Shown one piece after another: positions 7,976 to 18,832 of a DNA stretch of 64,000 nucleotides; position 1 is the first letter of the stretch; the number at the start of each line of letters is the position of its first letter. Position numbers and translations under genes: made by a program. The notes under the pieces were generated by a model that saw nothing but the letters and a program-made list of their open reading frames with translations, did no database searches and was not told the origin of the DNA. Source of the stretch: Streptococcus sp. Marseille-P6264 (GTDB lineage: Bacteria; Bacillota; Bacilli; Lactobacillales; Streptococcaceae); assembly GCF_902460355.1 (NCBI RefSeq), contig NZ_CABPTO010000001.1, positions 558,001 to 622,000 of the forward strand, in the 5' to 3' direction.

Positions 7976-9137
7976 TGCCTTCTCCTAATTCTTGAACACT
8001 TTCTTCATACAAACCGCTAACCTTCTTGTACCACTTAAAGAGCGCTGTGATAGCAACCTTAGCTGATGCATAAGCTGGAATTCCCAGCAAGACGCCCCAG
8101 ATACCAAACATGGTTCCTGAAGTCAGCAAAACAAATAAAATCGTAATCGGATGGATGCTTAATTGGCTTCCCAAGATCAATGGAGACACGAAGCGCCCCT
8201 CAATGGTCTGCTCCACGATAAAGACGATAATGACTTTCAACAGCATGATCGGACCAGCAATCAATCCAAGAACCAAAGCCGGCAACATCGCAAGGAAGCT
8301 TCCCAGATAAGGCACCAAGTTCAAAACTCCTGCCACAACGGCTAGAGTCACACCGTACCGCAAGCCGATAATCTTGAAAAGAATCATAAACATAAAGGCC
8401 ACAATAATCGCTACAGTCACCTGACCACGAACATAATTGGCCAACTGGGTATTCACATCTGTCATGACCTGACCAAATGACTCGCGGAATTTCGTTGGCA
8501 AGAACTGAACCACATATCCTTTGAGATTTTTCCCGTCGCGCAGCAAATAGAAAAGAATAAAAGGCATGATGATAATAGCCACAATGATTTGTGAAGCCGT
8601 ACTAATCAAATTGCTGGCCCAATTGACTGCCTTAGATGAAAAATTGCTGGCCCATGAAGTGATCTGAGTCGAAAGCTTATTCGTAACTTGCTCAATTTGT
8701 GGCTTCAAATCATCTGAAATATGATTGGTCAAAACATCATCAATCATTTTATTGGCTTGCTTGAGATAGGCGGGAACATTTTTTGAAAAACTCACTATCT
8801 GATGCTGCAAGTTAGGAATTGCAACCGCCAAGCCCCACACAATCAAAACACCAATCAAGACAAAGACAATTGTAATCCCAGCCACACGGTTAATCTTGCG
8901 CTTTTCCATCCAGTCTACAATGGGATTGAGCAGATAGTAAAGCAGCCCAGCCAAAATCACTGGCAACATAATGACACCAATAAACTCAATCACCGGTGTA
9001 AAAATAAAGCTAATTTTGCTAAGAATAAAAATGTTCAAACCGATGAGCAAGGTCACCAAAAATACGGTAATAGCCTTGTTATCCAAGAACCATCTAAAAA
9101 ACCAGGATAAACTAAAATCTTTTTCTTTGTGTTCCAT
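7968..9137 (-). CDS. AI-2E family (PerM/UPF0118) membrane transporter
   Basis: This 389-residue polytopic membrane protein has about eight hydrophobic segments in the PerM arrangement: a pair of helices near 20-70, a soluble stretch 90-150, then a C-terminal bundle with LNLVPYLGSFLAMLPALVLGL. Family members are proposed exporters of small molecules, including AI-2 or Na+/H+ antiport. The substrate cannot be read from the sequence. I chose ATG 9137 (MEHKEKDFS) because AAAGGAG lies 6 bases upstream. The longer in-frame extension has no such site. It is coupled to the downstream TPR gene. Confidence 0.85.
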   Translation of the reverse strand: MEHKEKDFSLSWFFRWFLDNKAITVFLVTLLIGLNIFILSKISFIFTPVIEFIGVIMLPVILAGLLYYLLNPIVDWMEKRKINRVAGITIVFVLIGVLIVWGLAVAIPNLQHQIVSFSKNVPAYLKQANKMIDDVLTNHISDDLKPQIEQVTNKLSTQITSWASNFSSKAVNWASNLISTASQIIVAIIIMPFILFYLLRDGKNLKGYVVQFLPTKFRESFGQVMTDVNTQLANYVRGQVTVAIIVAFMFMILFKIIGLRYGVTLAVVAGVLNLVPYLGSFLAMLPALVLGLIAGPIMLLKVIIVFIVEQTIEGRFVSPLILGSQLSIHPITILFVLLTSGTMFGIWGVLLGIPAYASAKVAITALFKWYKKVSGLYEESVQELGEGSE

Positions 9138-9291
9138 ATTCGACTCCTTTGGATATTCCATTTCATTGTAACATTTTTCAGAAAAAATATCTTCAAGCAA
9201 CCATGATGAAATGCCTTATTTATTGGACTTTTTCACCGACTGCAGTTAAGGTCCTGTTTTCTCTATCCATTCTGCTGAAATAAAGAAAAAT

Positions 9292-9462
9292 GAGGCTGGG
9301 ACTTTTGTCCCAGCCTCTCAATTGTCTCTGGATTGTCGAGCAAGACGCAGTGGTTGAGTGAGCTTTACTACGCTGATTTCATCAGCTTTTACAACCCTAC
9401 TCAACTGTGCGGAGGTGGGACGACGAAATCGAATTCTAACGAATTACCGATTTCTGTCCCAC
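9292..9462. repeat. Structured intergenic repeat with three hairpins
   Basis: Three hairpins fill the gap between manA and the permease gene. The first is GAGGCTGGGAC and its exact complement around TTTT (9292-9317). The second is an outer CAGTGGTTGAGT/ACTCAACTG stem (9348-9407) enclosing GCTGAT/ATCAGC (9372-9386). The third is GTGGGAC/GTCCCAC (9415-9462) enclosing a second stem that contains GAATTC. On the minus strand the first hairpin ends in ATTTTTC, so it can terminate manA. Elements of this kind are scattered in mitis-group genomes. The rest of the gap 9138-9480 shows nothing further. Confidence 0.75.
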
Positions 9463-9480
9463 TCTCATTTATTTTTCTCA

Positions 9481-10422
9481 CTATGGATGACTGACAATCA
9501 GCTGTAAGTCTCCAGACAAGGTCCACTCTGTGACATCGCTCAGCAGGATGAAATGAGAGCCTTTTTCGATTGGATAAACTAGTCCATCCACCGTCAACTC
9601 GCCACTACCTTCCAAAACGCTAAACAGACTGTAGTCTGCTGTCTTTTTAAATTCAACAGAACCAGCAATGTCCCACTTGTAAACAGCAAAGAAGTCATTG
9701 GCTACCAAAAGAGTAGAAGTCAAATCATCTGCCTGAATGGTAACGGGACGGCTATTGGCTGGCTCACCGATAGTCAGAACATCAATAGACTGCTCCAGAT
9801 GTAGCTCACGAAGATTGCCAGCATCGTCCTTACGATCAAAGTCATAGACCCGATAAGTGGTATCGCTAGATTGCTGAGTCTCCAAAATCAGAATCCCTGA
9901 GCCAATAGCATGCATAGTGCCACTTGGCACATAGAAGAAGTCTCCAGCCTTGACCGGAATTTTGGTCAAAAGATGATCCCAGTCCTTGCTCTCGATTTGC
10001 TGGCGTAGCTCTTCCTTGCTCTGGGCATTGTGACCGTAGATAATCTCTGCTCCTTCGTCTGCAGCGATAACATACCAGCACTCAGTCTTGCCAAGTTCGC
10101 CTTCGTGCTCTAGTCCATAGGCATCATCTGGATGGACCTGAACACTGAGCCAGTCATTGGCATCTAAAATCTTGGTCAAAAGCGGAAAGACAGGCTCAGA
10201 ACGATTGCCAAAGAGCTCACGGTGCTCGGCATAGAGCGCATCTAGCTTCTGACCTGCAAAACGGCCATTCTTGACGGTTGAGACACCGTTGGGATGAGCC
10301 GAAATCGCCCAACACTCGCCCACATGGTCGCTGGGAATTTCATAGCCAAAGACATCATGCAGCTTGGTGCCACCCCAAATTTTCTCCTGCATCACAGACT
10401 CTAGAAATAACGGTTCTGACAT
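9481..10422 (-). CDS. manA: Mannose-6-phosphate isomerase, class I
   Basis: The enzyme interconverts mannose-6-phosphate and fructose-6-phosphate, linking mannose PTS uptake to glycolysis and to sugar-nucleotide synthesis. It is a 313-residue cupin of the short Firmicute type. The zinc ligands lie in LSVQVHPDDAYG (near 95), KTECWYVI (near 118) and PSGTMHAIGSGILILETQQSSDTTYRVYD (near 175-200), with the catalytic Arg in the last motif. The ATG has AAGGAG upstream. It is monocistronic, with the structured repeat behind it. Confidence 0.96.
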   Translation of the reverse strand: MSEPLFLESVMQEKIWGGTKLHDVFGYEIPSDHVGECWAISAHPNGVSTVKNGRFAGQKLDALYAEHRELFGNRSEPVFPLLTKILDANDWLSVQVHPDDAYGLEHEGELGKTECWYVIAADEGAEIIYGHNAQSKEELRQQIESKDWDHLLTKIPVKAGDFFYVPSGTMHAIGSGILILETQQSSDTTYRVYDFDRKDDAGNLRELHLEQSIDVLTIGEPANSRPVTIQADDLTSTLLVANDFFAVYKWDIAGSVEFKKTADYSLFSVLEGSGELTVDGLVYPIEKGSHFILLSDVTEWTLSGDLQLIVSHP

Positions 10423-10545
10423 AATAGTCTCCTTACATATTTTTCATCTTCCAAAATCAGGCATTCCTTGATGATAAAAGTTTGGTACTGCTTACATTAT
10501 AATATAGACTCGGGCACTTTGTCTACTCCTCAACTTACTTTACAA

Positions 10546-10571
10546 AGAAAAATCTGGCTCTGGCCAGACCT
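10546..10571 (-). terminator. Terminator after the PAP2 gene
   Basis: TCTGG/CCAGA stem with flanking A/T pairs, followed on the minus strand by TTTTTC. It starts at the PAP2 stop codon. Confidence 0.6.
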
Positions 10572-11072
10572 TTATAATAAAAAGAGAAGACTTCCCCAGC
10601 AAATGCCGCAAAGGTATCCTATCACTACATCCTTTGGATAGTGCACTCCGCCAATCACGCGCACTAGAGCCAGCCCTGCAGAAAGCAAGAGGCAGATAAA
10701 CCCCGGCAGCCAGAAAAAGTAGAGCAGGCACATAGAAATCACTGTCGCCGAAAAAACATGGCGGCTGGGCATGGACTTGCCTGATGTATTCTTGGCCAGC
10801 AAGGGTTGAATAGCCCATTTCTCGTAGGGGCGTGCTTGATTCAGCCGTTTACGAATCGCTGACAAGAGACCAAATCCGATAGTTGGAAGGAGAAAAAAAG
10901 CAAGCAGCCCTTTCCAACCCTCTGTCAGAAGGGCATCAATCAAGACCAATCCATACACCAGAGGCATAAAAACAGTCATCCCCCTATTAAAATAGCCCAT
11001 CCCTTTCACTAGCCTAGGGCAACTGCGAAAAGGAGCTGTTAATTGTTGGTAAAAAATCTTGTAGTCTTTCAT
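10572..11072 (-). CDS. PAP2-family membrane phosphatase
   Basis: This 166-residue integral membrane protein has about five hydrophobic segments. The three PAP2 signature blocks are visible: KRLNQARP (K-x6-RP) near residue 72, MPSRHVFSATV near 101 and RVIGGVHYPKDVVIGY near 140. The family dephosphorylates lipid pyrophosphates or phosphatidic acid at the membrane, for example undecaprenyl pyrophosphate recycling. Which substrate applies here is inferred only. The first residue of the third block is Val instead of the usual Ser. Confidence 0.85.
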   Translation of the reverse strand: MKDYKIFYQQLTAPFRSCPRLVKGMGYFNRGMTVFMPLVYGLVLIDALLTEGWKGLLAFFLLPTIGFGLLSAIRKRLNQARPYEKWAIQPLLAKNTSGKSMPSRHVFSATVISMCLLYFFWLPGFICLLLSAGLALVRVIGGVHYPKDVVIGYLCGICWGSLLFLL

Positions 11073-11374
11073 ACTTGCTTTCCCTGTTTTTCAAAAAGTC
11101 GAATTCTCATACTTTCTCTACTATAGCATATTTCTAGACAAGATGGTAGATAGATAGCAAAAGAGACTGAGACCCAAGCCCCAATCTCTTATTGTTCATG
11201 TTTTCTGAAGAGTATTATTTCTCCAAGTTTCAGATTTCCATTCTTACGAATCAACTTCCTTTCTTTTGGGGAAAAGCATCCGCCTGGATAAGATGTCAAC
11301 ATGAGAAAGACCACTTACCCGACAAATCCTCTCTTGTCAGAAACAAGAGAGGATTGTTGTTCTAATGCAACATA
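11073..11374 (-). terminator. glgA 3' region with two hairpins
   Basis: This gap of about 300 bases holds two hairpins on the minus strand. The first (11325-11355) is a perfect 13-base stem, AATCCTCTCTTGT, with only a weak T tract, just after glgA. The second (11161-11190) is an AAGAGATTG/CAGTCTCTT stem followed by TTTTG. Either could end the glycogen operon. No ORF with a ribosome binding site was found in between. Confidence 0.6.
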
Positions 11375-12805
11375 CTAGAGTAGTGACTCATATAAATCAC
11401 TGTATGCTCGACTAGCTGTATCCCAAGAGAAATCTCTTTCCATCGCCTGTATTTGCAGACTATGCCAAGCTTCTCGGTCATGCCAGTAAAGATTGAGGGC
11501 TTCTTTGAAAGTCCATGTTAGCCAATAACCAGAGAAGTTGTTGAAGCTAAAACCTGTTCCCTGTCCGCTATAAACGTTGTAAGGTTCAACCGTATCACGC
11601 AGGCCACCAACCTCGTGAACCAATGGCAGTGTACCGTAACGCATGGACATCATCTGAGACAGACCGCAAGGTTCAAAGCGACTCGGCATGAGGAAAATAT
11701 CACTAGCCGCATAGATTTCCTGAGCCAAAGTAACATCAAAAAGGATATTAGCGGATAGTTTTTCAGGATAAGCCTGGCCAAACCAAGCGAAGGCACGTTC
11801 AAATGCTGGGTCACCTGTTCCAAGTAGCACAATTTGCACATCTTCCTGAAGCAGATTATGCAACTCTTCCACCACCAAATCAAAGCCTTTTTGACGTGTC
11901 AAACGAGAGACGATACCAACAACAGGAACATCATCCCGAACTGGCAAGCCTACTTTCGCTTGGAGAGCCCGTTTGTTTTCTAATTTTCCAGTCAAATCAT
12001 CTTTATTAAAGTGGTAAGCCAGCAATTTATCGGTTTCTGGATTGTAGATATCTGTATCGATACCATTGACAATACCGACTAGCTTACCTGACTCCATCCG
12101 AAGAATCTGATCCAGACCACAACCAAACTCAGCCGTCCGAATTTCGTTGGCATAGCTTGGTGAAACAGTCGTCACGCGATCCGCATAGAGAATGCCCGCC
12201 TTCATCCAGTTGAGGCAGTCGTTCCAGCGGAGAGTTCCGTCCGCATAACGTTCATAGCCGACACCAAAGAGTTCCCAGAGCATGCTGTCCGAAAACTGTC
12301 CCTGAAACTCTAAGTTGTGAATCGTCAGCACTGTCTTGATATTATTATAGGCCTGAATCCAGCGATATTTTTCCTTGACCAAGAAAGGAATCATGGCCGT
12401 ATGGTAGTCGTGCGCATGGAGAACATCTGGAATAAAGTCAATGCGCTCCATCAGTTCGATTGCTGCTAATTGGAAGTAAGCAAAACGTTCGCCGTCATCA
12501 AAATCGCCATAGACATGCCCACGGAAGAAATAATGCTGATTGTCAATAAAGTAGAAGTTCACACCTTCTAACTCAATCTTTTTGACACCGACATACTCCC
12601 GACGCCAGCCGACACTAACTTCAAAGAAGAAGAGGTCTTCAACTTGATCACCAAATTTAGCATCCGTCATGTCATAGTATGGCAGAATGACTCCAACTTC
12701 ATGGCCAGCTTTGACCAAGGATTTGGGGAGGGCGCCGATAACGTCCCCCAAACCACCCGTCTTGGAAAAAGGTGCCCCTTCTGCTGCTACAAATAAAATT
12801 TTCAT
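11375..12805 (-). CDS. glgA: Glycogen synthase (ADP-glucose)
   Basis: This GT5 glycosyltransferase transfers glucose from ADP-glucose to the growing alpha-1,4-glucan. Its 476 residues are typical of the family. The N-terminal ADP-glucose motif is [14 protein letters not shown] (residues 15-28). The C-terminal half carries [18 protein letters not shown] with the catalytic Glu. The ATG overlaps the glgD stop by four bases (ATGA). It is the last gene of glgB-C-D-A. A phosphorylase gene (glgP), which closes this operon in some streptococci, is absent here. Confidence 0.97.
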   Translation of the reverse strand: MKILFVAAEGAPFSKTGGLGDVIGALPKSLVKAGHEVGVILPYYDMTDAKFGDQVEDLFFFEVSVGWRREYVGVKKIELEGVNFYFIDNQHYFFRGHVYGDFDDGERFAYFQLAAIELMERIDFIPDVLHAHDYHTAMIPFLVKEKYRWIQAYNNIKTVLTIHNLEFQGQFSDSMLWELFGVGYERYADGTLRWNDCLNWMKAGILYADRVTTVSPSYANEIRTAEFGCGLDQILRMESGKLVGIVNGIDTDIYNPETDKLLAYHFNKDDLTGKLENKRALQAKVGLPVRDDVPVVGIVSRLTRQKGFDLVVEELHNLLQEDVQIVLLGTGDPAFERAFAWFGQAYPEKLSANILFDVTLAQEIYAASDIFLMPSRFEPCGLSQMMSMRYGTLPLVHEVGGLRDTVEPYNVYSGQGTGFSFNNFSGYWLTWTFKEALNLYWHDREAWHSLQIQAMERDFSWDTASRAYSDLYESLL

Positions 12806-13941
12806 GAAACGATGTCCTCTGTAACTTTTTGACCTTTCTTCAGTACAACTGGATGTTCAGCTGTACCTCGAACGACTACTCCTTCAGCAATCTCAACGCC
12901 CTTGTCCGCAATTGCATATTCTAGCACTGCATTTTTTCCAACGACAACACGTGGGAAGAGGAGACTGTCTTTGACACTGCTGCCTGCTAAAATTCTTGTA
13001 TTCCGCGAAATAACAGAGTTTTCAACTTCACCTTCTACGATACTACCTGATGCAAACTGAGAGCGATTTACTTTTGATCCTGTAGCATAGTAAGTCGGCT
13101 CTTCGTTTTTCACCTTGGTATAAACCTTTTGATTTGGTGAGAAGAGAGAATAGAATTTCTGCCGTTCAAGCATGTCTATGTTAGCTTTATAGTAGGAACC
13201 AACAGAGTGGATATTTGCCAGATAGCCTGTGTACTCGTAAGCAAAAGCTCCAACTTCAGCTGCCAAGTCCCGAAGAACATAGCGTAGCTTTTGTGGGAAT
13301 TCTTTTTGGGCTTCTTCTTCCAATTTTTCAATTAACCACGGCGTATCTACTACAAAAATATCTGTAGACATATTGAAAAGCTCGCCCTCGTCTCTATCAC
13401 TATGCAGCTTATGTCCTAGGACATGGTCTGTTTCACTGACTTGCAGAACTGCATTGACATCTGAAATATCTTTAGATGGCAATTTCTTGTAAACCACCGT
13501 CATCGGTTGTTTGGTTGTATTATGCAAGTGGAAGACTTGATTAAGGTCAATGTTGATCAACACATCACAGTTGAGGGCTACAGTTTGGTTAGAGCCTGAA
13601 CGCTTCAAGTAAGTCAATAACTGTTCATAATATTCCTTACCAACTGTGCTGCTTTCTACACGAGTATTGTAAATGCCTAGATAGTAGTGGCTCAAAAGTG
13701 TGGACAAGCCCCACTCACGACCTGAACGAATATGGTCAAATACAGAGCTGATATTGTCTTGCTGAAAGATACCAAAGACGCTACGAACACCAGCATTAGC
13801 AAGGCTAGAAAGGGGGAAGTCAATCAAACGGTATTTCCCACCAAATGGCAAACTGGCAACTGGACGATGCTCTGTTAAGGTTGACATGTCGTGGAAACCG
13901 ACCGTATTTCCTAAAATCGCTGAATATTTATCAATCTTCAT
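12802..13941 (-). CDS. glgD: Glucose-1-phosphate adenylyltransferase subunit GlgD
   Basis: GlgD is the companion subunit of GlgC in Firmicute ADP-glucose pyrophosphorylase. It keeps the fold but has lost the nucleotide loop: where GlgC has [12 protein letters not shown], GlgD has [13 protein letters not shown]. It therefore probably raises GlgC activity and does not catalyse by itself. The start ATG at 13941 ([13 protein letters not shown], 379 residues) overlaps the last codons of glgC. The upstream in-frame start would extend the overlap needlessly. A left-handed beta-helix forms the C-terminal third. Confidence 0.93.
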   Translation of the reverse strand: MKIDKYSAILGNTVGFHDMSTLTEHRPVASLPFGGKYRLIDFPLSSLANAGVRSVFGIFQQDNISSVFDHIRSGREWGLSTLLSHYYLGIYNTRVESSTVGKEYYEQLLTYLKRSGSNQTVALNCDVLINIDLNQVFHLHNTTKQPMTVVYKKLPSKDISDVNAVLQVSETDHVLGHKLHSDRDEGELFNMSTDIFVVDTPWLIEKLEEEAQKEFPQKLRYVLRDLAAEVGAFAYEYTGYLANIHSVGSYYKANIDMLERQKFYSLFSPNQKVYTKVKNEEPTYYATGSKVNRSQFASGSIVEGEVENSVISRNTRILAGSSVKDSLLFPRVVVGKNAVLEYAIADKGVEIAEGVVVRGTAEHPVVLKKGQKVTEDIVS

Positions 13942-15073
13942 CTGTTGGTACCCCCACTTTTTCATTATATCCGACTACTTGCACTTCATCTGTTCCGTCA
14001 ATCTCTACACCATCAGAAATAACAGCGCCCTCACCAATGATTGCACGTTTAATCTTAGCTCCCTGCCCGATAATAGCGCCACTCATAATGACAGAATCAG
14101 TGACTTCCGCGCCTTCACGAACTTGAGCACCTGTTGAGAGGATAGAATGCTTAACAGTTCCATCTACGAAACAGCCATCAACTACCAAAGAATCTTCAAC
14201 ATGAGCATTCGCACCAAGGTAGTTTGGTGGTGAAATCAAGTTGCGTGAGTAAATTTTCCACTGACGATCACGACTGTCTAAAGCATTTTCTGGACTAATG
14301 TATTCCATGTTAGCTTCCCAAAGTGACTCAATCGTACCAACGTCTTTCCAGTAGCCACTAAATTCATAAGCATAAACGCTTTCGCCAGATTCAAGATAGT
14401 TAGGGATAACATTTTTACCAAAGTCGGACATATCTACATTGCTCTTTTCAGCAGCAATCAGCATATTGCGGAGACGTTGCCAGTCAAAGATATAGATTCC
14501 CATAGAAGCCTTGGTAGATTTAGGATTTTCTGGTTTTTCTTCAAATTCAACGATCCGATTGTTAGCATCGGTATTCATGATACCAAAACGGCTAGCTTCC
14601 TTGAGAGGTACATCCAAGACAGCAACCGTCAAACTAGCGCTATTATCCTTGTGGGATTGGAGCATGTCATCATAGTCCATCTTGTAGATATGGTCTCCAG
14701 ATAAGATTAAAACATATTCAGGATTGATACTATCGATATAGTCAATATTTTGGAAAATAGCGTGGCTAGTACCCTCAAACCAACGATTTCCTTCACTGGC
14801 GGAGTATGGCTGAAGAATGGATACACCTGTATTGATACCATCCAAGCCCCAGCTTGAACCGTTCCCGATGTGGCTGTTCAAAGCAAGTGGTTGGTACTGT
14901 GTAATCACACCGACATTGTTAATCCCAGAGTTGGCACAGTTTGACAGCGCGAAATCAATAATGCGATAACGACCACCAAACTGTACTGCTGGTTTCGCAA
15001 TACTTTGTGTGAGCTTTCCAAGACGAGTTCCTTGCCCACCGGCAAGAATCAAAGCTAGCATTTCATTCTTCAT
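13931..15073 (-). CDS. glgC: Glucose-1-phosphate adenylyltransferase, catalytic subunit GlgC
   Basis: GlgC makes ADP-glucose from ATP and glucose-1-phosphate, the committed step of glycogen synthesis. The 380 residues include the Rossmann nucleotide loop [16 protein letters not shown] at the N terminus and [15 protein letters not shown]. The Asp-containing metal site [10 protein letters not shown] is near residue 125. The C-terminal hexapeptide-repeat beta helix has [18 protein letters not shown]. The start has AAGGAG upstream, three bases after glgB. Partner GlgD follows. Confidence 0.96.
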   Translation of the reverse strand: MKNEMLALILAGGQGTRLGKLTQSIAKPAVQFGGRYRIIDFALSNCANSGINNVGVITQYQPLALNSHIGNGSSWGLDGINTGVSILQPYSASEGNRWFEGTSHAIFQNIDYIDSINPEYVLILSGDHIYKMDYDDMLQSHKDNSASLTVAVLDVPLKEASRFGIMNTDANNRIVEFEEKPENPKSTKASMGIYIFDWQRLRNMLIAAEKSNVDMSDFGKNVIPNYLESGESVYAYEFSGYWKDVGTIESLWEANMEYISPENALDSRDRQWKIYSRNLISPPNYLGANAHVEDSLVVDGCFVDGTVKHSILSTGAQVREGAEVTDSVIMSGAIIGQGAKIKRAIIGEGAVISDGVEIDGTDEVQVVGYNEKVGVPTDED

Positions 15074-15076
15074 ATC

Positions 15077-16990
15077 CTACTCCTTTGTGGAATCTTTTTT
15101 AGCATTTTTACGAACATTCACACGACGCTTGATTTTCCAAATACTTGCTCCCAAAGCTGGTAGCGTAAAGGTCAAGGTCTGCGGATAATCTTTCCATAGT
15201 CCCTCTTGAGACTGAACTGTTTCGTTGTGTTCTTTCCAAACACCTCCCCATTTCTCTAATTCAGTATTCCATACTTCTTCATAAACGGCTGCCACTGGCA
15301 CACCAATGGTAAAGTTTTTGCGCTCTACTGGCACCATATTGAATACACAGACTAGCATATCCCCTTTTTCCGTCTTACGGATAAAGGAAAGGACGCTCTG
15401 ATCGGTATTGTCGGCATCAATGATTTCGATGCCATCATAGCTCAAATCAATCTCCCAAAGCGGACGATTGTCTTTATAGAAGGCATTGAGCTCAGAAGTG
15501 AAGGTTTGCATCTTCTTATTCATATGATCGTCCAGATTTGACCATTCCAACTGCTCTTCTGACTTCCACTCTAGGAATTGACCAAATTCTGAACCCATAA
15601 AGAGCAATTTCTTGCCTGGATGGCAGATTTGATAGGTCAAGAGGTTTCGTAGACCAGCAAATTGATTATAGCGGTCACCCCACATCTTATGCATCATGCT
15701 CTTCTTACCGTGAACGACTTCGTCGTGAGAGAAAGGCAAGAGGAAGTTTTCAGAAAATGCATACATAAAGCTGAAGGTCACCAGATTGAAATCGTACTTA
15801 CGGTAAATCGGGTCTTCTTCGTAGAAACGGAGAATATCGTTCATCCAACCCATATTCCACTTGAAGTCAAAGCCCAAACCGCCCATCTCTCTCATACCCG
15901 TAATCTTGGTTTCGGACGAACTTTCTTCGGCAATCATCATAACATCTGGATGAAATAGCTTGATAACTGTGTTCAAGCGTTGCAAGAAATAATAGCCTTC
16001 ATAGTTACGATTACCGCCGTCCCTGTTTGGCTGCCAAGGACCACTATCGTAGTCTAGATAGAGCATGTTGCTAACCGCATCCACACGAACCCCATCTAGA
16101 TGGTAGAAATCAATCCAGAACTTGATGCTAGAAATCAAGAAGGATTGCACTTCATTTTTTCCTAGGTCAAAATTCAAGGCACCCCAGCCATAGTTATGAG
16201 CTCGGTCATGATCCTGGTACTCAAAGGTTGGTGTTCCATCATAGTAGGCCAAGGCATCATCATTGATGGTAAAGTGACCTGGAACCCAGTCCACAATGAC
16301 ACCAATATTATTCAAGTGACATTCTTCGACGAAGTCCTGAAATTCCTCTGGCGTTCCGTAAGTATGCTCAAAGGCAAAATAACCCATGAGCTGGTAGCCC
16401 CAGCTGAGTCCCAAAGGATGCGCCATGAGTGGCATGAACTCAACGTGTGTATAGTTCATTTCTACCAGATAAGGAATCAATTCCTCCTTAAGCTGAGCCA
16501 TAGAATATGGACTGCCGTCAGGATTACGTTTCCAAGATCCAGCGTGTACTTCATAGATATTGACCGGTCTTGAGAAAAAGCCCCAACGCTTTCTCCGAGC
16601 CAGCCAAAGTCCATCTTGCCACTTCTTCTCTGGAATAGTCCGAACAATGGCTCCCGTACCTGGGCGCTCTTCCAAATAGATAGCCAGCGGATCAATTTTC
16701 AAGATTTCCTGACCACTACTGCGTTTGATATTGTACTTGTAAATATCTCCTTCCTTAGGCAAATCCGTGAAGACTTCCCAGACACCGCCTTCATTGCGAG
16801 TCATAGGAATCTGCTCTCCATACCAATTGGTGAAATCTCCAATCAGATGCACATTCTGCGCATTTGGGGCCCAAACTCTAAAGGTGTAGCCAACCTTGCC
16901 ATCCACCACATCCTGATGCACTCCCAAATAATGCTGCAAATGAAAGTTTTCACCTGTTGTAAAGGTTCTTAATGCTTCTTTTTTATCCAT
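15077..16990 (-). CDS. glgB: 1,4-alpha-glucan branching enzyme
   Basis: GlgB is a GH13 enzyme that cuts alpha-1,4 chains and reattaches them as alpha-1,6 branches. The 637 residues hold an N-terminal carbohydrate-binding module (about 20-110) and a TIM barrel. The catalytic triad is visible: nucleophile Asp304 (VRVDAVSN), acid/base Glu355 (MMIAEESS) and Asp423 (FSHDEVVHG). A C-terminal beta domain ends in a basic tail. It is first in the operon, 18 bases after a perfect cre site, so CcpA should repress glycogen synthesis genes in rich sugar. Confidence 0.97.
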   Translation of the reverse strand: MDKKEALRTFTTGENFHLQHYLGVHQDVVDGKVGYTFRVWAPNAQNVHLIGDFTNWYGEQIPMTRNEGGVWEVFTDLPKEGDIYKYNIKRSSGQEILKIDPLAIYLEERPGTGAIVRTIPEKKWQDGLWLARRKRWGFFSRPVNIYEVHAGSWKRNPDGSPYSMAQLKEELIPYLVEMNYTHVEFMPLMAHPLGLSWGYQLMGYFAFEHTYGTPEEFQDFVEECHLNNIGVIVDWVPGHFTINDDALAYYDGTPTFEYQDHDRAHNYGWGALNFDLGKNEVQSFLISSIKFWIDFYHLDGVRVDAVSNMLYLDYDSGPWQPNRDGGNRNYEGYYFLQRLNTVIKLFHPDVMMIAEESSSETKITGMREMGGLGFDFKWNMGWMNDILRFYEEDPIYRKYDFNLVTFSFMYAFSENFLLPFSHDEVVHGKKSMMHKMWGDRYNQFAGLRNLLTYQICHPGKKLLFMGSEFGQFLEWKSEEQLEWSNLDDHMNKKMQTFTSELNAFYKDNRPLWEIDLSYDGIEIIDADNTDQSVLSFIRKTEKGDMLVCVFNMVPVERKNFTIGVPVAAVYEEVWNTELEKWGGVWKEHNETVQSQEGLWKDYPQTLTFTLPALGASIWKIKRRVNVRKNAKKDSTKE

Positions 16991-17007
16991 TTAGTCACCT
17001 TTCTATT

Positions 17008-17021
17008 TGTAAGCGTTTTCT
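17008..17021 (-). promoter_or_regulatory. CcpA cre site before glgB
   Basis: TGTAAGCGTTTTCT (read on the plus strand) matches the cre consensus TGWAARCGYTWNCW at every position. It sits at or just after the predicted transcription start, a position that favours CcpA roadblock repression. Confidence 0.85.
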
Positions 17022-17029
17022 ATGTTTCT

Positions 17030-17058
17030 ATTTTACCCCATTTTCTTATATTTTTCAA
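17030..17058 (-). promoter_or_regulatory. Promoter of glgBCDA
   Basis: -35 TTGAAA (17053-17058) and -10 TAAAAT (17030-17035) with a 17-base spacer, pointing into glgB. The remaining gap up to 17345 is AT-rich and shows nothing else. Confidence 0.8.
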
Positions 17059-17345
17059 GTAAATTTCCAAAAACTATCTCAAAAATTTCAAAAGCCCAAT
17101 TTCTTTACAAGAATGAGTTGCTATATCAAGGTTTTTGTGGAAAATATCTGATAAAATACTGATTTCAAAGAGTTTGAGGCTAATATCTGTACTTAAAAAT
17201 CAATCCCTGTACTAGGATTCCTAAAATAATTTATCTAGACCAATATGTAAATTTACATTTTAAAATGATAAGCAATCAAAAATATCAACGCCTGCTTATT
17301 TTTATATTATTCGAACACTTGTTAGAATTACAAGTTCATAAAGGT

Positions 17346-17373
17346 AAGAAAAAAGGCCGCACAAAGCCGCCTT
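17346..17373 (-). terminator. Terminator after gapN
   Basis: The minus strand has AAAGGCGGC pairing with GCGGCCTTT, with minor bulges, followed by a T run, directly after the gapN stop. Confidence 0.8.
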
Positions 17374-17378
17374 TCTCA

Positions 17379-18803
17379 TTATTTCACATCAAACACGATG
17401 GATTTCACTTGTGTCATCGCTTCGATACTGTAACGAATCCCTTGCACTCCGGCTCCAGATCCCTTAACACCAAGGAATGGGAAGTTATCTGGACCACGTT
17501 GGGTCTTATTATTGATGTGTACAGTACCTACTTCCAGTTTCTCAGCAATTTCAAATGCTTTAGGGAAATCATTTGTAAAGACTGAAGATTGAAGACCAAA
17601 CTCTGACTGGTTACAGATCTGAATAGCCTCTTCAACGGAAGTCACACGAATAATCGGAAGAACAGGACCAAATGGCTCTTCCCAAGCTAATTTCATATCC
17701 AGTGTCACATGGTCAAACAAGGCAGGCCAGATGAGATTTGCTTCACGTTTGATTTCTGTCAGGGCTGACGCTCCCTTTTCTTGAGCATCTTCAATCAAGC
17801 CCCAGATGAAATCTGCTGATGCATGATCAATGACTGGTGTGATATCCGCATTATCAAAGGGATCACCAACCGTCAGTTTCTCTACCTCTGCCTTAATCAG
17901 CGCCGCTAATTTATCTGCTACGCTCTCCATGACAATGACACGTTTAATAGCCGTACAGCGCTGGCCTGAATAACTGTATGCCCCGCCAACAATCTGCTTA
18001 GCTGCATGCTCCAAGTCGGCATCTTCCAGCACAACTGCAGCATCCTTACCACCCAATTCTAACATAATGGGACGCATACCAGCCAACTTACCGATGCGTT
18101 CACCGATTGGAGTAGAGCCGGTAAAGTTAATGTAGTTCACTTCCTTATGCTCAATGATGTAGTCCCCGATTTCTGAACCGCGGCCAGTGATAGTATTGAA
18201 AACACCAGCAGGCAGACCAGCCTCAGAAAAAGCCTGAGCCAAGAGCAAACCAGAGATTGAACCTTGAGTAGGTGGCTTAAACATCACAACATTTCCGCCG
18301 ATAAGGGCAGGAGCAATTTTCGAAGCTGACAGATTAACTGGGTAGTTAAATGGCGCAATGGCCAGTACAACTCCTACAGGCTCACGACGGACCACAGCCA
18401 GTTTTTTCTTGCTGGCTGCTTCAAAGCCTCCACCTTCCATAACCTGGCCATGAATACGGATGCCCTCTTCAGCTGCATAGCGAATCAAGTCTGCTGTCCG
18501 GACTACCTCTCCGACTGCCGCTTTGATACCCTTGGCAACTTCCTTTGCAAGGATTTCACCAATCTTCTCCTGATCGCGCTCCAAAATATCCGCAGCCTTA
18601 TGCAGATAAGCTGCACGTTCGACTGCTGAAAGGTCGCGCCAAGCTGGCAAAGCCGCACGAGCGCTCGCCATCGCATAATCAACCTCTGACTGACTCATCG
18701 CAGGAACAGTTCCTAAAATCTCATTATTGATAGGAGATGAGATGGTGATTTCATTTTCAGAAGCTCTCCACTCTCCATTTATATAGTTCTTATATTGTGT
18801 CAC
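17379..18803 (-). CDS. gapN: NADP-dependent non-phosphorylating glyceraldehyde-3-phosphate dehydrogenase
   Basis: GapN oxidises glyceraldehyde-3-phosphate directly to 3-phosphoglycerate and yields NADPH, the main NADPH source in streptococci without a complete oxidative pentose pathway. The 474 residues show the aldehyde dehydrogenase fold, with Glu249 (IMLELGGKD) and catalytic Cys283 (SGQRCTAIK). The length and motifs match S. mutans GapN. The start is GTG at 18803 behind GGAGGGG. It is monocistronic, with its own promoter and terminator. Confidence 0.96.
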   Translation of the reverse strand: MTQYKNYINGEWRASENEITISSPINNEILGTVPAMSQSEVDYAMASARAALPAWRDLSAVERAAYLHKAADILERDQEKIGEILAKEVAKGIKAAVGEVVRTADLIRYAAEEGIRIHGQVMEGGGFEAASKKKLAVVRREPVGVVLAIAPFNYPVNLSASKIAPALIGGNVVMFKPPTQGSISGLLLAQAFSEAGLPAGVFNTITGRGSEIGDYIIEHKEVNYINFTGSTPIGERIGKLAGMRPIMLELGGKDAAVVLEDADLEHAAKQIVGGAYSYSGQRCTAIKRVIVMESVADKLAALIKAEVEKLTVGDPFDNADITPVIDHASADFIWGLIEDAQEKGASALTEIKREANLIWPALFDHVTLDMKLAWEEPFGPVLPIIRVTSVEEAIQICNQSEFGLQSSVFTNDFPKAFEIAEKLEVGTVHINNKTQRGPDNFPFLGVKGSGAGVQGIRYSIEAMTQVKSIVFDVK

Positions 18804-18832
18804 GTGTCCCCTCCAAAATCTTATTAAGTATC

